A stretch of 60,252 bases of DNA from BS750m-G62 sp964577175 (lineage in GTDB: Bacteria; Planctomycetota; Phycisphaerae; FEN-1346), in assembly GCA_964577175.1 (NCBI GenBank), contig CAZNYC010000005.1, positions 1-60,252 of the forward strand, given 5' to 3'. The notes under the pieces were generated by a model. The model was given only the letters and a program-made list of their open reading frames with translations. It searched no databases and was not told the origin of the DNA. This document shows positions 30,201-36,218 of the stretch, piece after piece. The position numbers and the translations under genes are program-made. How positions within the stretch are numbered: the stretch's first letter is position 1; each line of letters starts with the position of its first letter.

Positions 30201-30817
30201 CGAACGGCCTCACCATGACGACCAACGGCACGATCGACCTCACGGGCGGCAACGTGATCGTCGGCTACGAGGCCGGCTCCAGCCCGTTCGACCAGGTCGA
30301 GGCCTGGGTCGTCTCCGGCTACAACGGTGGCACCTGGGACGGCGACGGTATCGCCTCCAGCCTGGCGGCCACCGACGGCAAGCCCACGGCGCTCGCCGTC
30401 GCAGACAACACGGATCCGCTCCTCGGTATCGCCGACCTCGAAGGCGAACTGCTCGACGCCGACGGCTCCGATGTGCTTGTCAAGTTCACCTGGTTCGGCG
30501 ATGCCAACTTCGACGGTGTCATCGACGCGGCCGACTACGCCCTCATCGACCAGTCCTGGAACGGCGGCAACCAGTCGCCGGCCGGTGGCGGCGATTGGCG
30601 ATGGGCCGCCGGGGACTTCAACTACGACGGCATCGTGGACGCCGCCGACTACGCCCTCATCGACCAGGTCTGGAACAACTTCCAGGGTCAGACGCTGGGC
30701 GAGAAGCCGGCCCTGCTCGGCACGGGCGGCGGGACCCCGACGCCCGAACCGGCGACGCTGGCCCTGCTGGCCCTCGGCGCCGGTGCCATGCTGGCCCGCC
30801 GCCGGCGAAACCGGTAA
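18224..30817 (+). CDS. Giant surface protein: beta-strand repeats, PA14-like domains, dockerin-like pair, PEP-CTERM
   Basis: 4197 aa. A Sec signal (about 1-31) leads into TYTWQGGDFDEPTSW, typical of autotransporter-associated beta-strand repeat proteins. Repeat cores of the type TKTGAGALVFD or EKTGAGTMAIE recur along the whole length, predicting a long beta-helix. Three PA14-like modules lie at about 239-399, 2832-2998 and 3717-3886 (for example WEGGIEITPAEAGQEIQFGVNSDDG). A concanavalin-like domain lies near 629-826. A dockerin-like pair is at about 4089-4156 (GDANFDGVIDAADYALID and GDFNYDGIVDAADYALID). Residues 4174-4197 are the PEP-CTERM tag (PEPATLALLALG, then RRRRNR). The likely role is an exosortase-sorted adhesin or matrix protein binding glycans. 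The start has GGGAG 7 nt upstream; a strong terminator follows. No TTA, CTA or TCA codon is used in the entire frame. Confidence 0.92.
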   Translation: MTSRSHWKLLGAAVVALAVVTAFGAMRAPAATYTWQGGDFDEPTSWTVADNWFEAGGPPSLGDTAVFTTNPFEFSVDLGTAMQAVDALEFTGLGFGEDYTIANGTLGLGFPGANAALTQDATVDADTVTTISAGVVENTMVPGLELSVEAGTLRLTGQLGASTEKLTAIVPAGGTSVASGATLAITNATTEAATKNYVDGTIAVAGRLEGVGNALDAATVELQDGGALHMTGTVETLVPGLLRKRYEGGVAGGSGWDPWDTLAAQTPVEVVADTNGINDGSDGDAGTVPFLDPPSDLGNYAMTWEGFIYLEAGQDGVFQLRSRADDHHRVWVNDLAEGNPVLSHSGANNTQNTTYDFSGMAEMYIPFRAGFTEGGGGDYMWFAWDGGTGTITDDTIADGPGDPLAGNQFWHLDEVTRPAATDTNLALVAGATGTLEPTGDVALGSLTFNDGSTLNVAPTGNVADALSFTDTTMASGTDPVSGTLNTPMDVPAGPLTLGDLDGVSNSDSTVNQLTKDGAGKVTFTDVKSADDWNATLEVTVNAGELAMTGQVGNPIPAEEDIITFQNSNVNAGGTLSVTNYKDGDARNKVAGSVNVNPGGTLVFGGKSGASSLGSADVVLDGGKVVVEGLGGAVFQEIAIDNDTPSDNEGSYTFDGTTHRVEGSGDDIWNNADDFYYVYQEVPEGAAIDVSAHVLGFDGGTNGWRKAFLMIRDDLTAPSAFNGIMQSANDNVGGQWRDSAGAGAASGYHGGDPEPTWIRIVREAGADTASYYFKQNEADPWQLEGTHAVSMTDVDYIGMGVTSHNEGELTTGLYQNVEGFIYDMQLADLGNDVTISGTSEIETLGPVLLGDATVADATALTVTSPADGLVAFATSTFGDGASAAGATLNPTTGDLYLGEVNDQGQALTLTKTGAGALVFDQTDVANTTANTTVDLQEGTVGAGGTAGGVNPLGGAVVQMTGADTAVVLTSKGGDYALDNAFDFDASGRLEAHTFGFSGVAENATITLDNPTAGGFDIATGETLTVSTADGYTLNLDNEVSGGGTLLVESGKVTVANDGVLDGGTPLEIGPFGFVHFIVPPAVQPPIGVGGGGAIGGDLGGVDMGNVDFGPGGIVVQDPATGNHPTFAQQGACDLYLGVTDVAGTYDGIGCNEGGGDISGDGPAYEGTYRGVALDPMFATGDFTGTIGEAEQDPPTYHSSGYEVLIRDDWTFDGATFDAEAGHPVTVIGEPGKLATFTTAINGTADTFIREGIAPVDGGSAGDMSSDILAFAGADVLAGDRIMTLKNGVATFATGGNNGVAADATLEIDQNATLFLTSAPANGTLLIKEGGYLRFSDQAQLAGGATFEYEDVTPDANPWVINDQDIFDWVAEGFPTDKAVNIVASAGRFDLGLFVGQNSVITLPYSESRDLRQHGASDPWSIQIHDDLKDGSADTVRMAVAEGQTMQVHSNTDLSNDLGDADSRATLVVGYGPGETLPWLPSGGGSLNYQQVPMTGSTYFRLGEGEDGHLLGGLDVRSGEARFGDNDPNNGQQAVLVDINGPVTVREGASLVLRATQNTDYTPQLEAGTWGTTQTWEKDSYVEWMVKNDTGDVRELTQAVIVGGGAADASEATHFNLDHYEQQGGSDQGPDEGYLLTDVTMQDGAYLELEQHNFSDKGARRLHLKLEGTATAAGNDFSISGEAAVPGTPVTLLVGDAAHPDPTFTLGITGPLSEDVTLLDNQAENTDHWLYDLYYGKYANGVDEDGDGDPLREEWGAGSTLEIGGQHIINVRVDEDGDGANPLNTNVFAGTVRVMNNVEPGTLPQWDEVEKNLGAVWDARIRSDRDANRGRPRQLVEFKDLVLADGALVTTGDDDANSISDITLEGPTGYYWNNAGRDHFVRDVTGTPGSVLVLYPDNDLDMLGTITDTDLMAVGDDDIWLQPGFDLGGNTFTYQLSDQFNVMTDPGAGTINIGPNMQGENNFDGDHNGLEIFHGANNDDTIGETGWGDDLVITHAGQVRINMRSDKALTAGDQNINVLNAEIRVADNSEGWDLDLYADSDVNAPPGLSVNHFANVHILPDDPELNDAMPELRFRQFDGSHNRVSLVLENDVQLRAGPGGGGQLYYIGDLTDAVPDDGTEHTVYAVTNGAGEDAPLDGTIGDEVVLQLDANGGGQFRITEPLNETAFGSLDLNGRTVQVARSTNGGGRFGALVVMDDAPAGIGTGTILVDGGLHGDNTRLAFDADHDGSGNEVNWGEDVDIIIQNTTDNDAEVEGWVDTGNVGPVQTIAQKVQIVDANTDWGAHDARVDAEHRSDDGFSPGRVEFENLEFHLDARAELRASGNGNMPRLLVNPTINGRAGLVNNSSESRIFVGDVDYADGVVPAGDHDMRLESMGGQQTRFVGNVDANVVNWNWASLEDGFVVTDSATGDTDGHFDVDGLTFLRTDIEADAITVFDGGDNVLYIDTLGATKFDPADLDLANGARLGLTVDRDLADDAWDTVDDRQARIYIGKNAYAGTLTLNDNDTEIGSDLRDNASMTAPLAGAATQVTFEGGDNMLTLEAGVIDEAGLGGGSPVSVNYANNVRIAGAQSHTGDAMVSADRTYMLDTGAFGSGAVISAGGTLDLQVDLANPLVLAGGGIYATGTPRAVTGALTDAGNADPGTVTLGADDTLTFTQDLQVKGPRTVDVTDGTAVFAGNLTSDAGTWTVTKAGTGSLQLDGDASGVNLQLGTSPGGTTLVGASGTPPAAVTIGHDSAYGVEQVDHDYAEVDMAASTGAIALGADTNVNLTMQTEMKLGAANDSRYTGSLSPNAGTYELGGGDGTLTVAAGSMTGANDLNIGPRAPVVTDTTGLTGTYIDLSDGGPEPQTTDDIDFAQTPILTRIDPVVDWTGWEAPGSGDDADNWPQGDNLAIIWEGGIEITPAEAGQEIQFGVNSDDGVELLIDGQLASNPGRNKPQGMTGNWNEVAGAPMTLSEGYHSLQLKYWEWAGGEGARLLWDVGLTGTGTLIPADNLLSGTFDELPYDGMVVLEGADATDSVTGVIDINMAAGIKAAGTGDDPFSAIDDATEINIGPDGSLDIGDADLTTATATTALGKLTLAGGFTRNGATITLNDMLDMDTGDWPLGVFRIGGGGGEGAVTTLQAGTALASGEILNKVGSNTLHLVAGDVNWIDHHVIDGGKVIADDQNALGQSLRVEINNDAELEMGAENLALQTRFVLNDQAVLDLQGHTYVAAASNTDPAVDETALTLGAGADALLTGGVGTVLDLAQNSDPADKIAAGSGSLTLDNDTTLITAVGGSANFNLRNDATLRYTDAAGASSAGIGSMQPGALVTVDDGVSGTINGGAAITFDVDPDAGPAGWSSDTNTYEINVGTDSTLTFDSNAWPGDSTFHSASYTDETGMVREPVAYVEKTGAGTMAIEDANYDDGMNQPNKIYWIVSEGTLNAGGDTTWGRGLNATAGGWVGNDSRTLPISRNHLEGVEIGENATLIWEGLQGALPAADWYPGLLPEDGSEGDGLLADELIMNHNATLQGEGLVLGFYHEYQKPATDSTDLMIDAYPLYPTVVTNSPTTVNLGGQIELRSGIKLTDTGPLTVNVNGDVHFGNTDLIDRVNADGGSLGTDVIDTLNVQGGSANIYRSQTAMSATNVDAGAALNIDPDGAAGDPVTYAGTVNNDGTVSVQSGEVTMEGNLLNNGTATFSGDTVNINGATVTNDGVMKVTAGTTNVQNQITSSAAPGELFTSGLVAGKTAGNNRFNDLPTNPDALVVLPDLQDMNWSGNGAGPDTFANGDEIPTVPGTELDGNLWNNNHTWVYEGEFFHQGGTANFGENFDDGVLLVIDGQTLLDDGGWNTQTAGTFDLAPGWYDFHAAFAQGGGGAGPVQGFPYGLGYDPAGGTSWEQIPSSSFRTPGDALGILSVSGGAVANVNGGFTGFNAVEIHGTLNVGASSDTRAAYNNGTLNVQDGVTLNVTGEPGLIDGNLSNSGNVSVGTGSLVNVAGAVSNDGNITVGDGSTVASNGLTMTTNGTIDLTGGNVIVGYEAGSSPFDQVEAWVVSGYNGGTWDGDGIASSLAATDGKPTALAVADNTDPLLGIADLEGELLDADGSDVLVKFTWFGDANFDGVIDAADYALIDQSWNGGNQSPAGGGDWRWAAGDFNYDGIVDAADYALIDQVWNNFQGQTLGEKPALLGTGGGTPTPEPATLALLALGAGAMLARRRRNR

Positions 30818-30860
30818 AACGACTCCCGGGCCGGTCTCCGGCCCGGTGCCAACCCACAAC

Positions 30861-30896
30861 GAAGAGGCCGCTCCGTGCGGAGCGGCCTCTTCTCTT
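30861..30896 (+). terminator. Rho-independent terminator after the giant gene
   Basis: A perfect 14-bp stem (GAAGAGGCCGCTCC at 30861-30874 with GGAGCGGCCTCTTC at 30879-30892), a GTGC loop, then TCTTT. It lies 44 bp after the stop codon of the giant gene. It is the clearest intrinsic terminator in the window. Confidence 0.85.
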
Positions 30897-30909
30897 TCCA
30901 GCCCCGTGC

Positions 30910-30933
30910 CACGGCCGGCCTTGTCCGGCCGTG
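30910..30933 (+). repeat. GTGCCACGG-family hairpin
   Basis: CACGGCCGG, loop CCTTGT, CCGGCCGTG with a perfect 9-bp stem, preceded by GTGC. A degenerate inverted relative (GGGCAAGACCCGC, then TGTGGCAC) follows at about 30955-30980. Confidence 0.7.
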
Positions 30934-31081
30934 CATCCCGCAGGCCCTCATCGCGGCGGGGCAAGACCCGCTGTGGCACATCCGTTTCGAGAGTGCCGGC
31001 ACCCGTTCGTGCGCGGCGGGTCGGGAGAGGGCCGGAGGGATGCACGCCCGAGCGGGAAGGAAACGTCCACAGCAAAAAACG

Positions 31082-31158
<77 letters not shown>

Positions 31159-31288
31159 GACCGGGCGGCACACGGGGCGGGGCGCCCTGCCCTCGGCGCC
31201 GCGACACCACTATAGTCACCCCTTAAGGGAATCGGTCAAGGCGCGGGCGGCACGTGAGCCGTCCCGCCTGCGGCGAAACGCCCAGGTC

Positions 31289-32014
31289 CTAGAACGGCTT
31301 GCTGGACCACCGGCGGAGGTACACCTGGTCCACCGCCGCACGGTCCGAGAGCGACAGCAGGTACATTACCGTCTGCGCCACGTCGTCCGGGGCGAGCAGG
31401 ATCGACGGGTCCAGGTCCGGCCGCGCCTGACGCACCAGGTCCGTGTCTACCCCTCCCGGCAGGACGGCACTGACGCGGATGCCGTGCGGCTGGGCCTCGA
31501 CCGCCAGCGACTTCGTGAGGCCCATGACCGCGTGTTTCGTGGCTGTGTACGCCGCCTGGTTCGGGTATCCCTTGAACCCCACCACGCTGGAGATGTTGAT
31601 GATCGTGCCGCGGCGTGCGGGCGCCATCATGCGGACGGCCTCCTGGCAGCACAGAAATGTGCCGCGCACGTTCACCCCGATGACGTGATCCAGGTCCTCG
31701 ACGGGGAACTCCGCCACGGGCCCGTACCGTCCGACACCGGCGTTGTTGACGAGGACGTCGAGGCGGTCCCAGCGGTCGCGGACGGCCGCGAACAGCCCCC
31801 GGACGGACGCCTCGTCCGCCAGGTCCGTCGGGACGGCGAGGGCCTCGCCTCCGGCGTCGGCGATCTCGTCGGCGACGGCCCGGATCTCGGGTTCCGTCCG
31901 GGCGGCGACGACGACGCGGGCGCCGGCGTCGGCCAGCGACCGGGCAATGGCGCGGCCGATGCCGCGGCCGGCGCCCGTCACGACGGCCACGTGGTCCGAG
32001 AGGTCGGGCGGCAC
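31289..32014 (-). CDS. SDR-family NAD(P)-dependent oxidoreductase
   Basis: 241 aa, a classical short-chain dehydrogenase. The cofactor loop is TGAGRGIG, the structural motif NNAG, and the catalytic residues are Ser in NISSVVG with Tyr and Lys in YTATK. The closest general types are 3-ketoacyl-ACP reductase-like enzymes; the substrate is unknown. The start is GTG at 32014 with a strong AAGGAG 6 nt upstream; the open frame continues to 32584 but the extra part is unlike the family. It is the last gene of the phoB-phoR-phosphoesterase strand run, 62 bp after the phosphoesterase stop, so it may be co-transcribed. Confidence 0.88.
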   Translation of the reverse strand: MPPDLSDHVAVVTGAGRGIGRAIARSLADAGARVVVAARTEPEIRAVADEIADAGGEALAVPTDLADEASVRGLFAAVRDRWDRLDVLVNNAGVGRYGPVAEFPVEDLDHVIGVNVRGTFLCCQEAVRMMAPARRGTIINISSVVGFKGYPNQAAYTATKHAVMGLTKSLAVEAQPHGIRVSAVLPGGVDTDLVRQARPDLDPSILLAPDDVAQTVMYLLSLSDRAAVDQVYLRRWSSKPF

Positions 32015-32076
32015 GTCGGTCTCCTTCGATGCCGGTGGCTGGGAGGCGCGGGGGCGGCCTGGCGCACGGCCCCGCG

Positions 32077-33447
32077 TCAGGAGGAGGGTACCGTCTGGGG
32101 ATCGGTTTGACAACCGTATTCGGCCGGCCCGGCATCGTCGGCCGGCTGCCGCTCGGTCGGCCGGTCCCGGAGCCCGCCCGTCCACACCTCGAACTCGTGC
32201 CGGCCCCGCGACTCTGCCGGGTCGTACAGGACGACGTACGCCATTTCTTTCCAGGAGGCGAAGTGGGGCTCGGCGCCGCCGGTCTCGGCCATCTGCCAGA
32301 CGGTCCGCCACGTGCCCGTGTTCAGGTAGAAACGGTCCGGGCCCTCGGGCGAGACGGGGCCGAGGGGCACGCTCTCGGAACGATGGCTGTGCCCGTAGAC
32401 GACGAACCGTGGGTGCCGGCCGTCCGGCCCGCATTCGTCCAAGGCGCGAGCGGCGTATTTCGAGACCGGCAGGTTCCACAACAGCCGCCACCCGCGGACC
32501 GCGCGGTCGGCGAGGCGCGGCCAGGAATCCAGGACGTTGACCTTCCGGCGGCGTACGTCGCCGAGCAGGGCCTTCAGGTACCACCGTTGGATCCAGGACA
32601 ACTGGTCCGCCACAAGTGTCCGGACGGCGGGGTTGCGGCGGAAGTCGTCGACCACGCGTTCCATCGCCCGGTCGACCGCCGCCAGCACCTGCGGGGCGTT
32701 CTTGCCGAGTTCGGCGACCGTTTCGAGCACCCAGGTGGCCAGGTGCGTCATGGGGCGGACGTTGTCGATTTCGCGGAGCCGGCGGACGGCCTCGTCGGCG
32801 GCTGCGCCGGGACCAAGTTCCTTGCCCACCTCCAGGGGAAACCGGTTCAGCAACTCGACGATGATGGCGTCGCCCAGGCTGGAGGCCCCCTGCCCCTCCC
32901 TGTCCGCACCGTTGATCCGATCATGCACGTCGCCGTGCCGCGCCACGACGTCGTACGCGTCCGGAGGCGAGCGGAAAACGAACGGGAAGCCGTCCCGGAC
33001 GTAGGCGGCGTCGAGGCGCAGGCGGTCCGCCACGAGCCGGCGGGCCGACGCGTACCGGTTGATGAGCCAGTCGTGGTTGCCGAGGACGTACTCGAGACGG
33101 ATGGGTCCCTGCGGCAGGTGGCCGGCCAGCGCGATGCGGGCGGGGATATCGAGCAGGTGGTCAATGGCCCACCGGTTCACACGGAGGGTGCGGCGGAGGA
33201 TGTCGAGGACCACGCGTTCCTGGGCGGGGCCCGGCTCGCTCCAGGGGCGGACACCGGCCGCGTTCAGCCACAGGTTGCTGCGCACGAGGTCCAGCCCGTC
33301 GCCGAGAAGGACGAGGCGCAGTTCGTTCGGGCTCCGCCGGCGGACGAGGTCGACGACCTGGTCCGCGAACCGATCGAATGCCTCTTCATTGATCGTGTCG
33401 CTGCTGGAGCCGTCGGTCAAGTGCACGTCGCTAAAGAAAACAAGCAT
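32077..33447 (-). CDS. Calcineurin-like metallophosphoesterase
   Basis: 456 aa. The metal-binding motifs of the calcineurin-like fold are present in order: SDVH (Asp7, His9), LLGDGLD (Asp50), GNHD (Asn124, His125), GDVHD (about 172-176) and GHSH near residue 350. A helical insertion of about 150 residues lies between the fourth and fifth motifs and makes it longer than most members. There is no signal peptide, so it should be cytoplasmic. The gene begins 36 bp after phoR on the same strand, suggesting that it belongs to the phosphate-starvation operon and may release phosphate from an internal ester. The exact substrate is unknown. The ribosome site is weak (GGAGG lies 14 nt away). Confidence 0.83.
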   Translation of the reverse strand: MLVFFSDVHLTDGSSSDTINEEAFDRFADQVVDLVRRRSPNELRLVLLGDGLDLVRSNLWLNAAGVRPWSEPGPAQERVVLDILRRTLRVNRWAIDHLLDIPARIALAGHLPQGPIRLEYVLGNHDWLINRYASARRLVADRLRLDAAYVRDGFPFVFRSPPDAYDVVARHGDVHDRINGADREGQGASSLGDAIIVELLNRFPLEVGKELGPGAAADEAVRRLREIDNVRPMTHLATWVLETVAELGKNAPQVLAAVDRAMERVVDDFRRNPAVRTLVADQLSWIQRWYLKALLGDVRRRKVNVLDSWPRLADRAVRGWRLLWNLPVSKYAARALDECGPDGRHPRFVVYGHSHRSESVPLGPVSPEGPDRFYLNTGTWRTVWQMAETGGAEPHFASWKEMAYVVLYDPAESRGRHEFEVWTGGLRDRPTERQPADDAGPAEYGCQTDPQTVPSS

Positions 33448-33483
33448 GCGTGGGCAAGCAGCCTCCGCGGAGATGGTGCGACG

Positions 33484-35337
33484 TCACGCCTCTCTCTCCT
33501 TCGGCCGGTCGGCCACGAAGGCGGAGACGGTGGTTCCTTTGCCGGGCTCGCTCCGAAGGGACACGCGCCCGCCGAGGCGTTCCACGGCGTGTTTGACGAT
33601 GGCCAGCCCCAGCCCCGTGCCGCGCGCCTTCGTGTCGCCGCTACGGGACAGGTCGGCCTGGTAAAAACGTTCGAAGATGCGTCCCTGTTCGCCGCGCGTG
33701 ATGCCGCAGCCCGTGTCGGCGACGCGGAGCAGGACGCCTTCGTCCTCGTACTCGGCGGAGAGGGTCACGCGTCCGCCCTCGGGGGTGAACTTGATGGCGT
33801 TGTCGAGGAGGTTCTGAAGGACGAGTTCCACGAGTTTGCGGTCGGCGACGAAGGTACGATCCGGTTCGGCGGTGTCGGCTTCGAGCGTGACGCCCTTGGA
33901 GGCGGCGGCGTCGGCGAACTGGCCTTCGGCCCAGGCGGCGAGGTCGCCGAGCGCCATCTCGTCCTCGCGTCCGCCCCGCTTGGCGGTCTCGACGGCGTGG
34001 AGGTCCAGAAGGTCGAGCGTCAGGCTTTCGAGCCGATCCACGTTCCGCCGGAGGATGCCGAGCATCCGGCGGAAGGCCTCGGCGTCGGGGGGCGTGCTTT
34101 CCTGTTCCTCCTCGATGGCGTCGACGGCGGCCCGGAGGGTGGCCAGCGGGGTCCGCAACTCGTGCGACGCGTTGGCGACGAACTCGGCCTTCATGGCGGC
34201 GGTCCGGACCAGGTCCGTCACGTCGCGGACGACGACGAGGCCGCCGATATCGCCGGCGGGTGTGGGCTCCAGCCGCGAGGCCCGCACGTCCAGGTGCCGG
34301 CGTTGGTGGCCGATGTCCGCCTCCACCTCGCACCGGACGGTGCGGCCGGTGCGGCCGGCGTCGTTGTAGGCCTCGACGATGTCGGCGATGCGGACGACGT
34401 TCTGGATGTGCGTGCCGAGGACGTCGTCGCCCTCGCGGGCGAGGAGGTCGCGGGCGGCGCGGTTCATCAGGACGATGTGGCCGGTCTCGTCGGTGGCAAT
34501 GACCCCCTCCCGCAGGTTGGCTACCACCTGTTCCAGATTGCCGCGCTGGGCGGACACGGTGGCGATCTGCCGGGCCAGGCTGTCGCGCATGACGTTCAGG
34601 GCCTGGCCGAGTTCGACGAGTTCCGCCGACCCGCGGACGGTGACGCGCCCGGAGAGTTCGCCGGAGGCGATCTGGTGGGCCGCCCGGGTAATGTCACGCA
34701 GCGGCCGATACCAGAGCCAGTTGATGAGGAGGCCGATAAGGGCGAACGCCCCGATCGCAACGAGCGACCCCCACAGGATGCCCTCGCGGAGGACGGCCCG
34801 GCTCACGAGGACCGCAAGGACGGGCGTGGCGATGCGGGCCACGCCTGCCACCTCCCCCTCATGATGAATGGGACGGGCCACGTAACGGAACCGCGTGCCG
34901 AGGGTCTCGCTGCGGCGCACGTGGCTTCCCGGACGGTCGGCGAGGGCGGCCATGATCTCCGGCCGGTCGTCCGTCCGGTGATTCTCCATGCGATCCGGGT
35001 TGCCCCGGCTGTCGCCGAGGACGCGGCCGTCGCGTGCGATGATGGTGAGACGGGCGGGGATGTCGTGGCCCAGGGTGGGCGCGGCCGCGGCCGGCGCTTC
35101 GTCCGCCGGCTGGAGAAACGCCTTGCACAGGCGGTCGACCTGGGGTTGGGGCACCGGCCAGATGTCCTCGAGATACTGGGCGGCGGCCAGGCAGAGGTTG
35201 TCCTGGTAGGCGTTGCTGATGCGGCGATGCTGCGCGTTGACGGCCCGGTAAGACACCGCCGCCGCCACCACGACGGCGACGACGACGATGATGAGATTCC
35301 CGACGAAGAGCCGGACGAAAAAACTATGCGTCTTCAT
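33484..35337 (-). CDS. phoR: PhoR-type sensor histidine kinase
   Basis: 617 aa. Membrane sensor kinase, partner of the adjacent PhoB-like regulator. Layout: TM1 (about 8-30), an extracytoplasmic domain of about 140 residues, TM2 (about 180-203), HAMP, PAS (VVANLREGVIATDE), HisKA with the phospho-acceptor in FVANASHELRTPL, and HATPase with the N, D and G boxes (NLLDNAIKF, VADTGCGI, GTGLGLAIV). In many PhoR proteins the periplasmic domain is minimal; here it is substantial, as in the Bacillus type. The ATG at 35337 overlaps the phoB end by 14 bp; an ATG at 35349 is also possible. Phosphate sensing is presumed to pass through PhoU and the Pst complex. Confidence 0.9.
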   Translation of the reverse strand: MKTHSFFVRLFVGNLIIVVVAVVVAAAVSYRAVNAQHRRISNAYQDNLCLAAAQYLEDIWPVPQPQVDRLCKAFLQPADEAPAAAAPTLGHDIPARLTIIARDGRVLGDSRGNPDRMENHRTDDRPEIMAALADRPGSHVRRSETLGTRFRYVARPIHHEGEVAGVARIATPVLAVLVSRAVLREGILWGSLVAIGAFALIGLLINWLWYRPLRDITRAAHQIASGELSGRVTVRGSAELVELGQALNVMRDSLARQIATVSAQRGNLEQVVANLREGVIATDETGHIVLMNRAARDLLAREGDDVLGTHIQNVVRIADIVEAYNDAGRTGRTVRCEVEADIGHQRRHLDVRASRLEPTPAGDIGGLVVVRDVTDLVRTAAMKAEFVANASHELRTPLATLRAAVDAIEEEQESTPPDAEAFRRMLGILRRNVDRLESLTLDLLDLHAVETAKRGGREDEMALGDLAAWAEGQFADAAASKGVTLEADTAEPDRTFVADRKLVELVLQNLLDNAIKFTPEGGRVTLSAEYEDEGVLLRVADTGCGITRGEQGRIFERFYQADLSRSGDTKARGTGLGLAIVKHAVERLGGRVSLRSEPGKGTTVSAFVADRPKEREA

Positions 35338-36034
35338 TGGCTTCCGCATCCTCAGCCGTCATCCGGTACCCCACGCCCCGGACCGTCTGGATGCAGGCCC
35401 GCGCATCGCCGAGTTTGCGGCGAAGGGCCGTGAGATGGACGTCGATCGTGCGATCCGTGACGATGGCGTTGATGCCCATCGCCTGGTCGATGAGTTGGTT
35501 CCGCGAGAGGACGCGTCCCCGGGCGGCCACGAGGGCGACCAGGAGCCGGAACTCCGTCAGGGTCAGGCTGACCGTTTCGCCGTTGACTTCGACCACGTGG
35601 CGGTCGGGGTCGATCGTGACGGGCCCGCACGTGAGCGGCCCCTTTCCGCCGTTCATCGCGGCGGCGCGACGGAGCACCGCGCCCATCCTCGCCACGAGCA
35701 CGGACATGCTGAACGGCTTCGTGACGTAGTCGTCTGCGCCCAGTTGGAGGCCGACCACGACGTCGCTGTCCTCGCCCTTGGCCGTCATCATGATGATGGG
35801 GACACCGGCGGTCCGGGGGTCCTGGCGCATCTCCGTGACCAGGTCGGTGCCGCTGAGGCGGGGCAGCATGATGTCCACGATGGCGAGGTCCGGCGGCTTG
35901 GACCGGACCTTTTCAAGGCCCTCCTGGCCATCGTAGGCCACCTCCACCAGGTAACCCTCCCGCTTGAGGCGCATGGAGACCAGGTCGGCCATGTCCCGTT
36001 CATCTTCGACCACAATGATTCGTTTCTTTGACAT
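35324..36034 (-). CDS. phoB: PhoB-type response regulator
   Basis: 236 aa. OmpR/PhoB-family regulator. Receiver domain 1-120: acidic pocket EDE, phospho-acceptor in LAIVDIMLP, Thr in MTAKG, Lys in TKPF. The winged-helix DNA-binding domain lies at about 135-230 (LTLTEFRLLVAL, TDRTIDVHLTALRRKLG, VRGVGYRM). It is divergent from pstS and overlaps phoR, the classical arrangement. The ATG at 36034 begins the conserved MSKKRIIVVEDE; a longer frame to 36670 runs antisense to pstS and is rejected. The intergenic region contains phased TTAR motifs that may be its own binding site. Confidence 0.93.
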   Translation of the reverse strand: MSKKRIIVVEDERDMADLVSMRLKREGYLVEVAYDGQEGLEKVRSKPPDLAIVDIMLPRLSGTDLVTEMRQDPRTAGVPIIMMTAKGEDSDVVVGLQLGADDYVTKPFSMSVLVARMGAVLRRAAAMNGGKGPLTCGPVTIDPDRHVVEVNGETVSLTLTEFRLLVALVAARGRVLSRNQLIDQAMGINAIVTDRTIDVHLTALRRKLGDARACIQTVRGVGYRMTAEDAEANEDA

Positions 36035-36084
36035 AGCGCCATCATGATACAGCGCCCAGCCGGCGCCGACAATAGACTTCAAGC

Positions 36085-36128
36085 GGTTTAGCCGAACCTT
36101 AATCCGACCACAGCGCAGCCTTAAACAC
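36085..36128. promoter_or_regulatory. Candidate Pho box between phoB and pstS
   Basis: TTAG at 36088, TTAA at 36099 and TTAA at 36121, that is 0, +11 and +33, one and three helical turns apart. The same phase recurs before the porin gene (41988, 41999, 42021), with shared bases TTA-CCG and C-TTAAT-CG between the first two boxes. The site lies in the divergent phoB/pstS control region, in an AT-rich island. The role is inference from position and the two-site match. Confidence 0.55.
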
Positions 36129-36218
36129 GATTGCCAATAATATGAGTAGCCGTAGGGCGCGCAGGGCGCGAGTCTTGCGCTGAGAATTGCGGATTCGCAT
36201 GAGAAAGGAGACGCATCA

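Noticed and set aside
17996..31075. 4359-codon open frame antisense to the giant gene
   Set aside because: It is in exact codon register with the sense gene and exists only because TTA, CTA and TCA are not used. Its translation is low-complexity (Val, Gly, Ala, Asp), it has no motif and it runs across the tRNA and promoter regions.
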